The notes below the pieces were generated by a model. The model did no database searches. It saw nothing but the letters and a program-made list of their open reading frames with translations, and had not been told where the DNA came from. Both the position numbers and the translations under genes were made by a program. From positions 1 through 32,586 of the forward strand of contig CAMBIK010000014.1 of assembly GCA_945867435.1 (NCBI GenBank): 32,586 nt of DNA, given 5' to 3'. Numbering within the stretch: position 1 is the first letter of the stretch; every line of letters starts with the position of its first letter. The DNA is from Klebsiella pneumoniae (GTDB taxonomy: Bacteria > Myxococcota_A > UBA796 > SXON01). Shown piece by piece: positions 16,340 through 23,855 of the stretch.

Positions 16340-17659
16340 CTATTCCGGAAGCGGCGCGGGTTCAGTGGGCGTCGGCGGCGGCTTTCCGGCGCGGAGGTGG
16401 GCGAAGAACGCGGTCATCCGGTCCTCGTCGCCCGCGCCCACGTTCAGCTTCACCCATCGCTCGCCGTAGGCGCCAAAGAGGAAGATCGAGGGCGTTCCAT
16501 CAATCTTTGCGGTCGCGCCTGCTTCCACGTCGGCCTTCACGGCATCCATCGCCGCTGGGCTGGCCAGGCAGGCGGTGAGCGCCGGCATGTCGACCCCCAC
16601 TTTTTCCGCCATGAACCGGATGTCGTCGGGGCTGAGATACTCACGGTTGAGGAACATCTGTTCCGAGAGCTCCCAGAAGCGACCCTGCACCCTCGCACAT
16701 TCCGCGGCCGCCGCTGCGCCACAGGCCATCAGATGCATCGGATGATCCATGTGCCGGTTGCAGTCCTGGGAGAGCGGATAGTGCTTGAAAGCCAGCTTTA
16801 CATCGCGGTTTGCCTCGAGCACGCGCTTCAGGACCGGCGACATCAGCCCGCAATGGGGGCACTCGTAGTCGGCGAACTCGACCAGCGTGAACTTGGCAGC
16901 GGGATCGCCGCGAACCGGCTCCGTGCCGTCGAGCTTCAACTCCCCTCGAACGTTCTCGACCAGGTCGCTGAACGTGTCGCGCGTGGGACTGAGGGCTGGC
17001 CCGCCTGTTTCCATCTTCACGATCAGCAGGCCGACGATGAAGACGCCGAAGCCCATGAGGGTGGCGGGGAGCGCGTCCTGGGCGAACGCGCTGGCGAAGC
17101 CCCGAGAGCGGGGGGCGGGCATCCGCACCACCAGCGCTGAGCTACCGGCGAGCAGCAGTACGTTCATGGCCCAGGTGGTGGCGCAGAAGACGCATAGCGC
17201 CCCCATCTTGTAGGATTCCCGGGCGAGGAACATGTCGTACGCCACGGCACCGATGGCGCCGAGCAGGAGCAGCGTGGGGGCCGAGGCCATTCGCCCGCCC
17301 TTGGCGCGGAAGGCGAGGTAGCCCATCGCTGCGTAGAAGCCGAGTCCGAACAGGGCGATGGGCGTGTCCCCGATTTTGCTGTACGGCGACTTGTTTATGG
17401 TCTCGCAGTTGATCACTGCCGACACGTTGCAGATGCTGGGGCCACCGTTCTGGGCCACGAAGTGCTGCGCCGTGAGGTACACCGCCGCCAGCGCGCCGAC
17501 GCCTGCCGCCGCGATCATCCCATCGATCGGACGCCGCATCATCACGATGGCAACCGCCAGGACCGCAAGCACGGCACCGGCGATCAGGGCCGTACCGGGG
17601 GCGCCGGCGGCACCATCGGCAGCGTGCGCGGCGGAGACAAGGGCAAGGAGCACGAACAT
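16340..17659 (-). CDS. VKOR-DsbA fusion (disulfide bond formation)
   Basis: A 439-residue membrane enzyme that should make disulfides in exported proteins and pass the electrons to quinone. A signal-like segment (1-15) leads into a VKOR domain with several membrane helices: loop cysteines C77 and C85 (SICNVSAVINC), the conserved Ser/Thr after the loop, and the quinone-side C156-VF-C159. A further helix (about 199-215) ends the membrane part. A periplasmic DsbA-like thioredoxin domain follows with C267-PH-C270 and the cis-proline in DGTPS (Pro390). VKOR fused to its thioredoxin partner is a known arrangement in several phyla. Likely clients include the Cys-bearing MopE and Tad proteins encoded next door. 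The gene sits between smpB and prmA. Confidence 0.9.
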   Translation of the reverse strand: MFVLLALVSAAHAADGAAGAPGTALIAGAVLAVLAVAIVMMRRPIDGMIAAAGVGALAAVYLTAQHFVAQNGGPSICNVSAVINCETINKSPYSKIGDTPIALFGLGFYAAMGYLAFRAKGGRMASAPTLLLLGAIGAVAYDMFLARESYKMGALCVFCATTWAMNVLLLAGSSALVVRMPAPRSRGFASAFAQDALPATLMGFGVFIVGLLIVKMETGGPALSPTRDTFSDLVENVRGELKLDGTEPVRGDPAAKFTLVEFADYECPHCGLMSPVLKRVLEANRDVKLAFKHYPLSQDCNRHMDHPMHLMACGAAAAAECARVQGRFWELSEQMFLNREYLSPDDIRFMAEKVGVDMPALTACLASPAAMDAVKADVEAGATAKIDGTPSIFLFGAYGERWVKLNVGAGDEDRMTAFFAHLRAGKPPPTPTEPAPLPE

Positions 17660-17713
17660 TGTGCGCGCTTATCATGAAACGGCTGAAGGGCCCGACGCCC
17701 CGCCTGCCTTGGC

Positions 17714-18175
17714 TCAGCGGTGGTATGCCCGCGCGATCTCGATGCGGTCTTCGCGCTCGCGCAGCGCCTCTCGCTTGTCATGCTCCTTCCGGCCGCGACC
17801 CACCGCGAACTCCAGCTTTACCCAGGGACCGTCGAAGTACAGCTTGAGGGGCACCAACGTGAGCCCGCGTTCGCGCACCGCTTGACTCATCCTCGCAACC
17901 TGCTCGGCGTGCAGCAGGATGGGGCGCGGCCGGTCGGGCTCGTGGCAGACGTGCGTCGCCTGAGCGTATGGTGCGATGTGGGCTTTAAAGAGGATGGCCT
18001 TTCCATTTTCAAAGCCAACCCACGCATCGCTCAGGTGGGCGTTCCCCTTCCGAAGCGACTTCACCTCCGACCCCATGAGCACCAACCCGGCTTCGGTGTG
18101 CGACTCCAACTCGTACTCGTGACGAGCTCGGCGGTTGTCGCAGATGATTCGACGTTCGCCCTTGCGCGCCCCCAT
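17714..18175 (-). CDS. smpB: tmRNA-binding protein SmpB
   Basis: A 153-residue protein that brings tmRNA to stalled ribosomes for trans-translation. The family landmarks are RRARHEYELESHTEAGLVLMGSEVKSLR, the SDAWVGFENGKAILFKAHIAPY beta-barrel strand, LTLVPLKLYFDGPWVKLEFAVGRGRKEHDKRE, and the basic C-terminal tail that enters the decoding centre. GAGGAAA lies six bases before the start. It is the first gene of the minus-strand operon and diverges from mraZ. The ssrA RNA gene is not in this window. Confidence 0.95.
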   Translation of the reverse strand: MGARKGERRIICDNRRARHEYELESHTEAGLVLMGSEVKSLRKGNAHLSDAWVGFENGKAILFKAHIAPYAQATHVCHEPDRPRPILLHAEQVARMSQAVRERGLTLVPLKLYFDGPWVKLEFAVGRGRKEHDKREALREREDRIEIARAYHR

Positions 18176-18239
18176 GGCGGTTTCCTCGGCCCCAAGGAGT
18201 GCGCACGCGGCACCGGATCGGCAAGCCCGGCGTTCGGGG

Positions 18240-18421
18240 AACGACCGTTACACACTATTGTTTCGTCAAGAGTTTTAGTTATCCATATTGTGGAAAACCT
18301 TATGGAAAGAGAATGATCAACTTTCTGTTCGTCAAGTGGGTTCGTTTTCCCACGAGATGGAGTATATTCCCACCATCAGGAGGAGCCGCCCACGCAAGCC
18401 CGGCGTCGGTGGCAAAAGCGA
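18240..18421 (+). promoter_or_regulatory. mraZ promoter/operator region (divergent from smpB)
   Basis: The smpB-mraZ gap is strikingly AT-rich for this genome. A likely -10 TATATT lies at 18363-18368 with TTCGTT (18341-18346) 16 bases upstream. TTCCCAC occurs at 18347-18353 and again at 18367-18373, exactly 20 bases apart, with a further CCCAC at 18389-18393 in the same phase and an inverted GTGGG at 18336-18340. MraZ is known in E. coli to bind phased TGGG repeats in its own promoter, so these are candidate autoregulatory sites flanking the -10. The octamer TCGTCAAG occurs at 18263-18270 and 18329-18336. A strong AGGAGGAG lies at 18378-18385. Confidence 0.6.
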
Positions 18422-18859
18422 ATGCTGGAAGTACGGTTTAACCAGCAACTCTCGATGGACGCCCGCGGCCGGGTCACGCTCCCCGCACGCCTGAAGGCGG
18501 CGCTCGACACCCACCGAATCTACAGTCTCGTGTTCATCGCCCACTCAGGGCGGCTGCGCGGGTACACTCCGGCCGACTTCACCGAGAGGGTGGAAAGGCC
18601 TCTGCTTGGAAACGATCCCTTCGATCCTTATGAAGACGAAAAGCAGCTCCTGCGGCTGGGCTCGGCCTGCGAGCTGGATGTGGACCGGCAGGGTCGGTTG
18701 GTCGTTCCTTCGGAACTGCGTGATCTCACCGGGCTAACTGACAAGATCACGATGGTCTCGTTGCTGGACCGCCTCGAGATCTGGGGCGCTGACGCGTTCC
18801 AAGCGGCGTTCGCCGACGCGCGTGCCCGTCGGGATGCGCTGGGAGGGGTGGGTGGATGA
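18422..18859 (+). CDS. mraZ: MraZ transcriptional regulator
   Basis: A 145-residue DNA-binding protein that forms rings and controls the dcw operon from its own promoter. Two SpoVT-AbrB-like halves are seen: LSMDARGRVTLPARLKAAL (about 10-28) and ELDVDRQGRLVVPSELRDL (about 85-103). The ATG at 18422 fits the family length but has only weak purines upstream. The strong AGGAGGAG at 18378 instead faces an in-frame ACG at 18392, which would add ten residues. I keep the ATG. It overlaps rsmH by eight bases and leads the cell-wall cluster. Confidence 0.92.
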   Translation: MLEVRFNQQLSMDARGRVTLPARLKAALDTHRIYSLVFIAHSGRLRGYTPADFTERVERPLLGNDPFDPYEDEKQLLRLGSACELDVDRQGRLVVPSELRDLTGLTDKITMVSLLDRLEIWGADAFQAAFADARARRDALGGVGG

Positions 18860-19751
18860 ACGGTCGCACCTCCCCGTTCTGCTCGACGACGTTCTTGAAC
18901 TGCTCGGCGTTCGCGAAGGTGGTTTGTACGCGGATGGCACCCTGGGCTTCGCGGGGCACGCGGCCGGCATTGTCGCGCGCGGTGGCCGCATCGTCGGCAC
19001 CGACCGAGACCCGATGGCTATCGCGGCCGCTCGGCAACGCATCGGCGGGGAAGTCGAACTGCACCACGCGCGCTTCACAGAGCTGCCCGCGATCCTCGGT
19101 GCTCGCCGCGTCGACGGCATCTTGTTGGACCTTGGGGTGTCGTCGCCCCAGCTCGACCGTCCGGAACGGGGCTTCTCGTTCCGCCTCAACGGCCCCCTGG
19201 ACATGCGGATGGACCCTTCGACCGGCGAATCCGCGGCCGATTGGCTCGCCCGCGTCGATCAGGCGGAGCTCGAATCGGCCCTTTGGAAGTATGGCGAGGA
19301 ACGTCATGGTCGCCGGGTGGCCCGCGCCATCCTCGCCCGCCGGGCAGACGAAGAGGAGGAACCCTTACGCACCACCCGCCAGCTCGCGGAGCTTGTCGCC
19401 AAAGTGGTGCCTTCCGAAGGTCGAATTCACCCTGCCACGCGCACCTTTCAGGGCATTCGCATCGCCATCAACGACGAACTTGGCGAGCTCGAAAGGGCCT
19501 TGGATGCCTTTCCACAGTGCCTCGCCCCGGGCGGGAGGCTGGTCGTGATCAGCTTCCATTCCCTGGAAGATCGTGCTGTGAAGGCATGCTTTCGTCGGCT
19601 CGTCGGAGATGGCGGGCCGCGGGATCTCTACGGCAACCCCGTTTCCTCGTCCGCCTTCCGCCTCGTCGAGCGTCGCGCCCGCAAGGGCGACTCCGACCCC
19701 AACCCGCGGGCGCGCTCCGCCCGCCTGCGCGCCCTTGAGAGGCTTCCATGA
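18852..19751 (+). CDS. rsmH: 16S rRNA m4C1402 methyltransferase RsmH
   Basis: RsmH (MraW) methylates N4 of C1402 in 16S rRNA and is nearly always second in the dcw cluster. The protein has 299 residues from GTG 18852, preceded by GGGAGGGG, and then reads VDERSHLPVLLDDVLELLG like other members. SAM-binding DGTLGFAGHAAGI and GTDRDPMAI are seen; the family motif is usually G-R-GGHS, here F-A-GHA. LLDLGVSSPQLDRPERGFSF, PLDMRMD, HPATRTFQGIRIAINDEL and VISFHSLEDR are all conserved. An earlier in-frame ATG (18834) lies inside mraZ. It ends by ATGA overlap with ftsL. Confidence 0.94.
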   Translation: MDERSHLPVLLDDVLELLGVREGGLYADGTLGFAGHAAGIVARGGRIVGTDRDPMAIAAARQRIGGEVELHHARFTELPAILGARRVDGILLDLGVSSPQLDRPERGFSFRLNGPLDMRMDPSTGESAADWLARVDQAELESALWKYGEERHGRRVARAILARRADEEEEPLRTTRQLAELVAKVVPSEGRIHPATRTFQGIRIAINDELGELERALDAFPQCLAPGGRLVVISFHSLEDRAVKACFRRLVGDGGPRDLYGNPVSSSAFRLVERRARKGDSDPNPRARSARLRALERLP

Positions 19752-20080
19752 GCACCACCACCGGCGTCCGCACCTCTACCCTCACGCTCCCAGGCTTCGA
19801 TGCCGCGGCCCCGGAAGTGCGGCTGCTCAGTCGGCTGCTGGGCGTGATGATCTTCGTGGCCGCCGCGTTGTCCGTGTACCTCTGGAGCCGGATGCAGGTG
19901 CGGGAAACGGCGCTTGCGCTCGATGAAGCCCGGGGACAGCTTGTTGAGGCGCAGACTCACCACGACCGTCTGCTCGTGGAACGGACCATGTTGCGCTCGC
20001 CTGGGCGCCTGGGGGCGGTGGCGGCCAGCCTGGACCTGTCGGCCCCGGTTTCGGTCCAAGATGTGAGCGCGCCAAGGTGA
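19748..20080 (+). CDS. ftsL: FtsL-like cell division protein
   Basis: A 110-residue bitopic membrane protein: cytoplasmic head (1-28), one membrane helix (about 29-47, LLGVMIFVAAALSVYLW), then a heptad-rich periplasmic segment (about 50-80) that would form a coiled coil. FtsL, with FtsB and FtsQ, activates FtsW-FtsI at the septum. Sequence similarity in this family is weak. Assignment rests on topology, size and position between rsmH (ATGA overlap) and ftsI (GTGA overlap). Confidence 0.78.
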   Translation: MSTTTGVRTSTLTLPGFDAAAPEVRLLSRLLGVMIFVAAALSVYLWSRMQVRETALALDEARGQLVEAQTHHDRLLVERTMLRSPGRLGAVAASLDLSAPVSVQDVSAPR

Positions 20081-22194
20081 AAACATCCGGCCGCAAATCC
20101 AAGAAGAACAGCCTTGAGGGCTTCTGGGGGGCCGTGGCGCCGGGGCGGGTCACGCCTGTCACCGACGCCGAGCTGCTCGCCGAGTCGCGGTTTCGGGCTC
20201 GCGGAGTCTTCGTGGGGATCGCGATCGTGATGGCGTTGCTGACCGTGCGCGCCGGATGGGTGATGGGTGTGCCGGATGAGCGGCTGGAACGGCACGGGCG
20301 GGAACAGTTTCGGTTTGCTGTAGAACTTCGCGGTCGGCGCGGCGCCATAGTGGACCGCCAGGGGCGGGTGCTGGCGGCTACCGTGAAGCTCCCTTCGTTG
20401 TACGCGAATCCGGCACGCATCGCGCCCGAGGCGGTCGAGGCGCGGCTCGCAGCGATCACCGCGGCGACTGGCAAGGAAGTGGACTGGGTGCGGGCGCGCT
20501 TTGAGAAGCGGAACGGGCGCCTCCTGCAGGAAGTGAAGCTCGGCGCCTCCCTGGACCCGGATGCCGCGAAGGCGATCGTGGCCGGTCTCCCTCGCGATCA
20601 GATGTGGCTGGTGCAGGAACCGGTGCGGGTCTACCCGGGACGCGACCTGGCGGCGCCGCTCCTGGGCTTCACCGACGTGTTCGACGACGGCGCGGGGGGC
20701 CTGGAGAAGATCCTGAACAAGGAACTCTCGGGCGATACCCTGCGCGTGCTCCAGGAAAAAGACCGGAAGGGGCGCGTTCTGGATGGCGGAATTGACGCCG
20801 AGCGGGCGGCGAACGCCGGGCATTCGGTGCGGCTCACGATCGATGCGTCGATTCAGTACGCGACGGAGCGGGCCCTCGACGAGGCGATGGCGGTATCGCA
20901 GCCCGAGGCGGCCATGGCCGTGGTGATGGATGTACACACCGGCGCGATCCTCGCGATGGCCTCGCGCCCTGGAGGCAACCCGAACGATGGAGAATCGAGG
21001 GCACACCAGGAGAACTTCAAGAATCGTCCTGCGATGGATCAGGTCGAGCCGGGGAGCGTTTTCAAGCCCTTTGTGGCTGCGGCAGCCATGGAAGAAGGGC
21101 TCGTGCGGCCCGAGACCATGATGGATTGTGAGATGGGCAACTGGGCCGTGGGTAGCAAGGTGATCCACGACGACCATGAGAAGGGCGTGATCTCCCTCAC
21201 CGAGGTAATCAAGTACAGCTCAAACATCGGCGCGGCCAAGTTGGGCTTTATGCTTGGCGCAGACACGACGCTCCAGTACCTCCGCGACTTTGGCTTCGGA
21301 CGCTCTACAGGCCTTGGCCTTCCCGGCGAGGTGTCGGGGGTGATGCGCTCCGCGGCCAGCATCAAGCCGATTGAGCTCGCCACGACCTCCTTCGGACAGG
21401 GGGTCACCGCATCGTCGGTGCAGCTCGTGGCCGGGGTCGCGGCCCTGGCGAACGGCGGGATGCGGATGTCTCCACGTCTCGTCGATGCGGTGCTGGACCG
21501 CCACGGCGAGGTGGAAATGGTCCGAGAGCCTCGCGAGGATCGCAGGGTGATCTCGGAGAAGACCGCGGCTAGCATCTCCCGGATGATGGAAACGGTGACC
21601 GAAGAGGGCGGCACCGGCACGCGGGCGCGGGTCAGTGGCTACCGCGTGGCCGGCAAGACCGGCACCGCGCAAAAGGTCGAGAACGGCGTGTACAGCCCGA
21701 CCAAGCGCGTTTCTTCGTTCGTCGGCTTCCTACCTGCGGATCGTCCGGAAGTGGCCATCGCGGTCATCGTGGATACGCCCACCGTGGGTTCGAAGTTCGG
21801 CGGCATCGCCGCTGCCCCGGCGTTCTCCACGATCGGGGCCTTCACCATGCGCTATCTGGGGATCGCCCCCGACGCTCCGGGCACGGTCGTTGCCCCCGCC
21901 CCCGGCATGCCGGTCGCCCCAGAAGGTGCCCTGGCGGTGGCGCCCCCCAAGCCATCCAAGGTTGTTCCCTTCGCCTCGGTGCTTCCGGCCGGTCCGGTCG
22001 AGATCGCTGCGTCCGCGACAGGTTCGTGGGTGGTGCCCGACCTCTCGGGTCGTACCCTTCGGGCCGCGCTCGCCGCCCTGGCACCTTCCGGCGTGGACCT
22101 TCACGTCCAGGGCTCGGGTCGTGTGGTTTCGCAAGAGCCGCTGGCCGGTGCTGTGCTCGCTCCAGGAGAGCGGGTTGTCCTTCATCTGAACTGA
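20077..22194 (+). CDS. ftsI: Septal transpeptidase FtsI (class B PBP) with PASTA domain
   Basis: A 705-residue penicillin-binding protein that cross-links septal peptidoglycan with FtsW. It has a basic cytoplasmic head, a membrane helix (about 45-65), the PBP dimerisation module (RGRRGAIVDRQGRVLA), then the transpeptidase domain with catalytic S327-VFK, S381-S-N383 and K527-TG. After a Pro/Ala-rich linker (about 600-650) comes a single PASTA domain (VVPDLSGRTLRAALAALAPSG...), which binds muropeptide or beta-lactam-like ligands in other proteins. The PASTA tail is familiar in Gram-positive SpoVD/PBP2x and also occurs in some deltaproteobacterial FtsI. The start is GTG 20077 by overlap with ftsL. 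A 230-base structured gap follows before murE. Confidence 0.93.
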   Translation: MKTSGRKSKKNSLEGFWGAVAPGRVTPVTDAELLAESRFRARGVFVGIAIVMALLTVRAGWVMGVPDERLERHGREQFRFAVELRGRRGAIVDRQGRVLAATVKLPSLYANPARIAPEAVEARLAAITAATGKEVDWVRARFEKRNGRLLQEVKLGASLDPDAAKAIVAGLPRDQMWLVQEPVRVYPGRDLAAPLLGFTDVFDDGAGGLEKILNKELSGDTLRVLQEKDRKGRVLDGGIDAERAANAGHSVRLTIDASIQYATERALDEAMAVSQPEAAMAVVMDVHTGAILAMASRPGGNPNDGESRAHQENFKNRPAMDQVEPGSVFKPFVAAAAMEEGLVRPETMMDCEMGNWAVGSKVIHDDHEKGVISLTEVIKYSSNIGAAKLGFMLGADTTLQYLRDFGFGRSTGLGLPGEVSGVMRSAASIKPIELATTSFGQGVTASSVQLVAGVAALANGGMRMSPRLVDAVLDRHGEVEMVREPREDRRVISEKTAASISRMMETVTEEGGTGTRARVSGYRVAGKTGTAQKVENGVYSPTKRVSSFVGFLPADRPEVAIAVIVDTPTVGSKFGGIAAAPAFSTIGAFTMRYLGIAPDAPGTVVAPAPGMPVAPEGALAVAPPKPSKVVPFASVLPAGPVEIAASATGSWVVPDLSGRTLRAALAALAPSGVDLHVQGSGRVVSQEPLAGAVLAPGERVVLHLN

Positions 22195-22424
22195 TTCTTT
22201 TTCATTCCCCATGTCTTCCGGGTGGGTCCGCCAGAATGGCGGGCCCGGCCGCGGCTCCCCGCCGCGGCTTTGGTCCCCGAGCAGGTTCGCCCTCATGGGC
22301 GGCCGTTCCCCTTGAGCTGGGTCCTCCAGCTCCCGCTCAGAACCTGCTGCCGACCCTACCCGCCGCCGACCTTCCCCGCAGGGCGGCCCCATCCGGAAGA
22401 CCCCCTCCCTACCGAATCCCGTCG
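22195..22424 (+). promoter_or_regulatory. Structured leader between ftsI and murE, candidate cis-regulatory RNA
   Basis: The only sizeable gap inside the dcw run. Six helices can be drawn by eye: 22224-22233 with 22237-22246 (10 pairs, one G-U, GAA loop); 22248-22255 with 22261-22268 (8 pairs); 22280-22288 with 22340-22348 (9 pairs), closing a junction that holds 22289-22292/22297-22300 and 22314-22320/22326-22332 (4 and 7 pairs); and 22362-22367 with 22382-22387 (6 pairs), whose loop contains CUUCCCC. No T tract follows the helices, so simple termination is unlikely. The murE ATG lacks a ribosome-binding site. The stretch is open in the murE frame but its translation is low-complexity Pro/Ala/Arg, so I do not call it coding. 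Confidence 0.5.
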
Positions 22425-23855
22425 ATGTTCCTCGAAACTGTTGTTGCCGCCCTTCCGGGCGCGTGTCTGGTCCGGGGCTCCGGGGCGAGACAGGTGCGTC
22501 GGGTCACCGACCGCGACGCGGATGTCGGCGCCGACGACGTTTTCGTCGCGGTGAAGGGCGATAACTTTGATGGGCATCGTTGCGTGCCGAATGTGCGTGG
22601 TGCCGCGGTGATCGTGGACCGTGATGTGGTGGCGCCCGAGGGCGTGGCCGTGGTCCGGGTGCCGAACACCCGACTGGCCCTGGCACCAGCCAGCGCGGCG
22701 GCCCTGGAGTGGCCGGGGCGAAAGGTGCCCACGGTCGCGGTGACGGGCACCAACGGTAAGACCACCACGACGTTTCTGCTAGCGGCCATCGCACGGGCCG
22801 CGGGCCTGGTTCCGGGCATCATCGGCACGACCGGGAACTACGTCGGCGACCATCGCATCGAGACGGAACACACCAGTCCGACGCCTCCCGTGGTCCAAGG
22901 CCTCCTGGCGCAGATGCGCACCGCCAAGGTGGGGTTGTGCGCCCTGGAGGCCTCCAGCATCGGCCTGGCGTCGTGGCGGTGTGATGCGATCCCCTTTCGC
23001 GCCGCGATCTTTACGAACTTGACTCGCGACCATCTCGACTGGCATGGAACGATGGATGCCTATGCTGCCGCCAAAGCAAGGTTGTTCCACGAGCTTTTGG
23101 AGGGGACGGCCATCCTTAATGCGGAAGACCCTGCGCACGCGGCCATGCTTCCCTCCGGCCGGGCCGTGTGGACCTTTGCGACACGCGGTCCCGCTGACTT
23201 CCGGAGCACGCTTACCTCGGAGCGCTGGGAAGGTCTCGAGGCGGCGATCGCAACGCCGCGCGGGACCGGACGTCTCCGCCTCCCCATGGTGGGCAGTCAC
23301 AACCTGCAGAATGCCCTCGGGGCCGTGGCGGCGGCGATGGCGCTGGGCATCGACCTTGACACCGCGCTTTCGGGGCTCGCGACCTGTACGGGAGCCCCGG
23401 GAAGGCTGGAGCGCGTCGGGCCGGACCGCCCCTTCGGGGTGTTTGTGGACTACGCCCACACGGACGATGCGCTTACTCGCGTGCTTGCGGAGCTTCGCAG
23501 GCTTCGCCCAGCGCGGATCCTGTGTGTTTTCGGATGCGGCGGCGACCGGGACCGCGGGAAGCGCCCGCTGATGGGGGCCGCGGTGGGGGCCGGGGCGGAC
23601 CTTGCCATTGTCACCAGCGACAACCCTCGGAGCGAGGATCCGTTGGCGATCATCGCCGAGATTCTGCCCGGCGTCGGGACCGCCCCTCACCGGGTCGAGC
23701 CCGACCGTGCGGCTGCCATCCGCCTCGCGCTCAGCCTCGCCCAGCCCGGCGATGTCGTACTCATCGCGGGAAAGGGACACGAGTCCTTCCAGGAGATCGC
23801 CGGAGTGAAGCATCCTTTCGATGACCGTGCCCACGCACGCGGTGAAACGGCATGA
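22425..23855 (+). CDS. murE: UDP-MurNAc-tripeptide synthetase MurE (meso-DAP adding)
   Basis: MurE adds the third amino acid to UDP-MurNAc-L-Ala-D-Glu. The protein has 476 residues from ATG 22425, giving the family's usual N-terminal domain with DADVGADDVFVAVKGDNFDGHRC. The ATP loop VTGTNGKTTTTF is near residues 106-117, followed by TSPTPP (substrate loop) and the YAHTDDALTRVL segment. The DNPR motif at 399-402 (TSDNPRSEDP) is typical of enzymes that add meso-diaminopimelate rather than lysine, so a DAP-type wall is predicted. No ribosome-binding site precedes the ATG, and the frame stays open upstream to 22026, but that part overlaps ftsI. It ends by ATGA overlap with murF. Confidence 0.94.
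   Translation: MFLETVVAALPGACLVRGSGARQVRRVTDRDADVGADDVFVAVKGDNFDGHRCVPNVRGAAVIVDRDVVAPEGVAVVRVPNTRLALAPASAAALEWPGRKVPTVAVTGTNGKTTTTFLLAAIARAAGLVPGIIGTTGNYVGDHRIETEHTSPTPPVVQGLLAQMRTAKVGLCALEASSIGLASWRCDAIPFRAAIFTNLTRDHLDWHGTMDAYAAAKARLFHELLEGTAILNAEDPAHAAMLPSGRAVWTFATRGPADFRSTLTSERWEGLEAAIATPRGTGRLRLPMVGSHNLQNALGAVAAAMALGIDLDTALSGLATCTGAPGRLERVGPDRPFGVFVDYAHTDDALTRVLAELRRLRPARILCVFGCGGDRDRGKRPLMGAAVGAGADLAIVTSDNPRSEDPLAIIAEILPGVGTAPHRVEPDRAAAIRLALSLAQPGDVVLIAGKGHESFQEIAGVKHPFDDRAHARGETA

Noticed and set aside
22026-22424. N-terminal extension of MurE from the upstream open frame
   Set aside because: Its first half lies inside the ftsI PASTA region and the rest is low-complexity Pro/Ala/Arg with strong inverted repeats; MurE has normal length from 22425.
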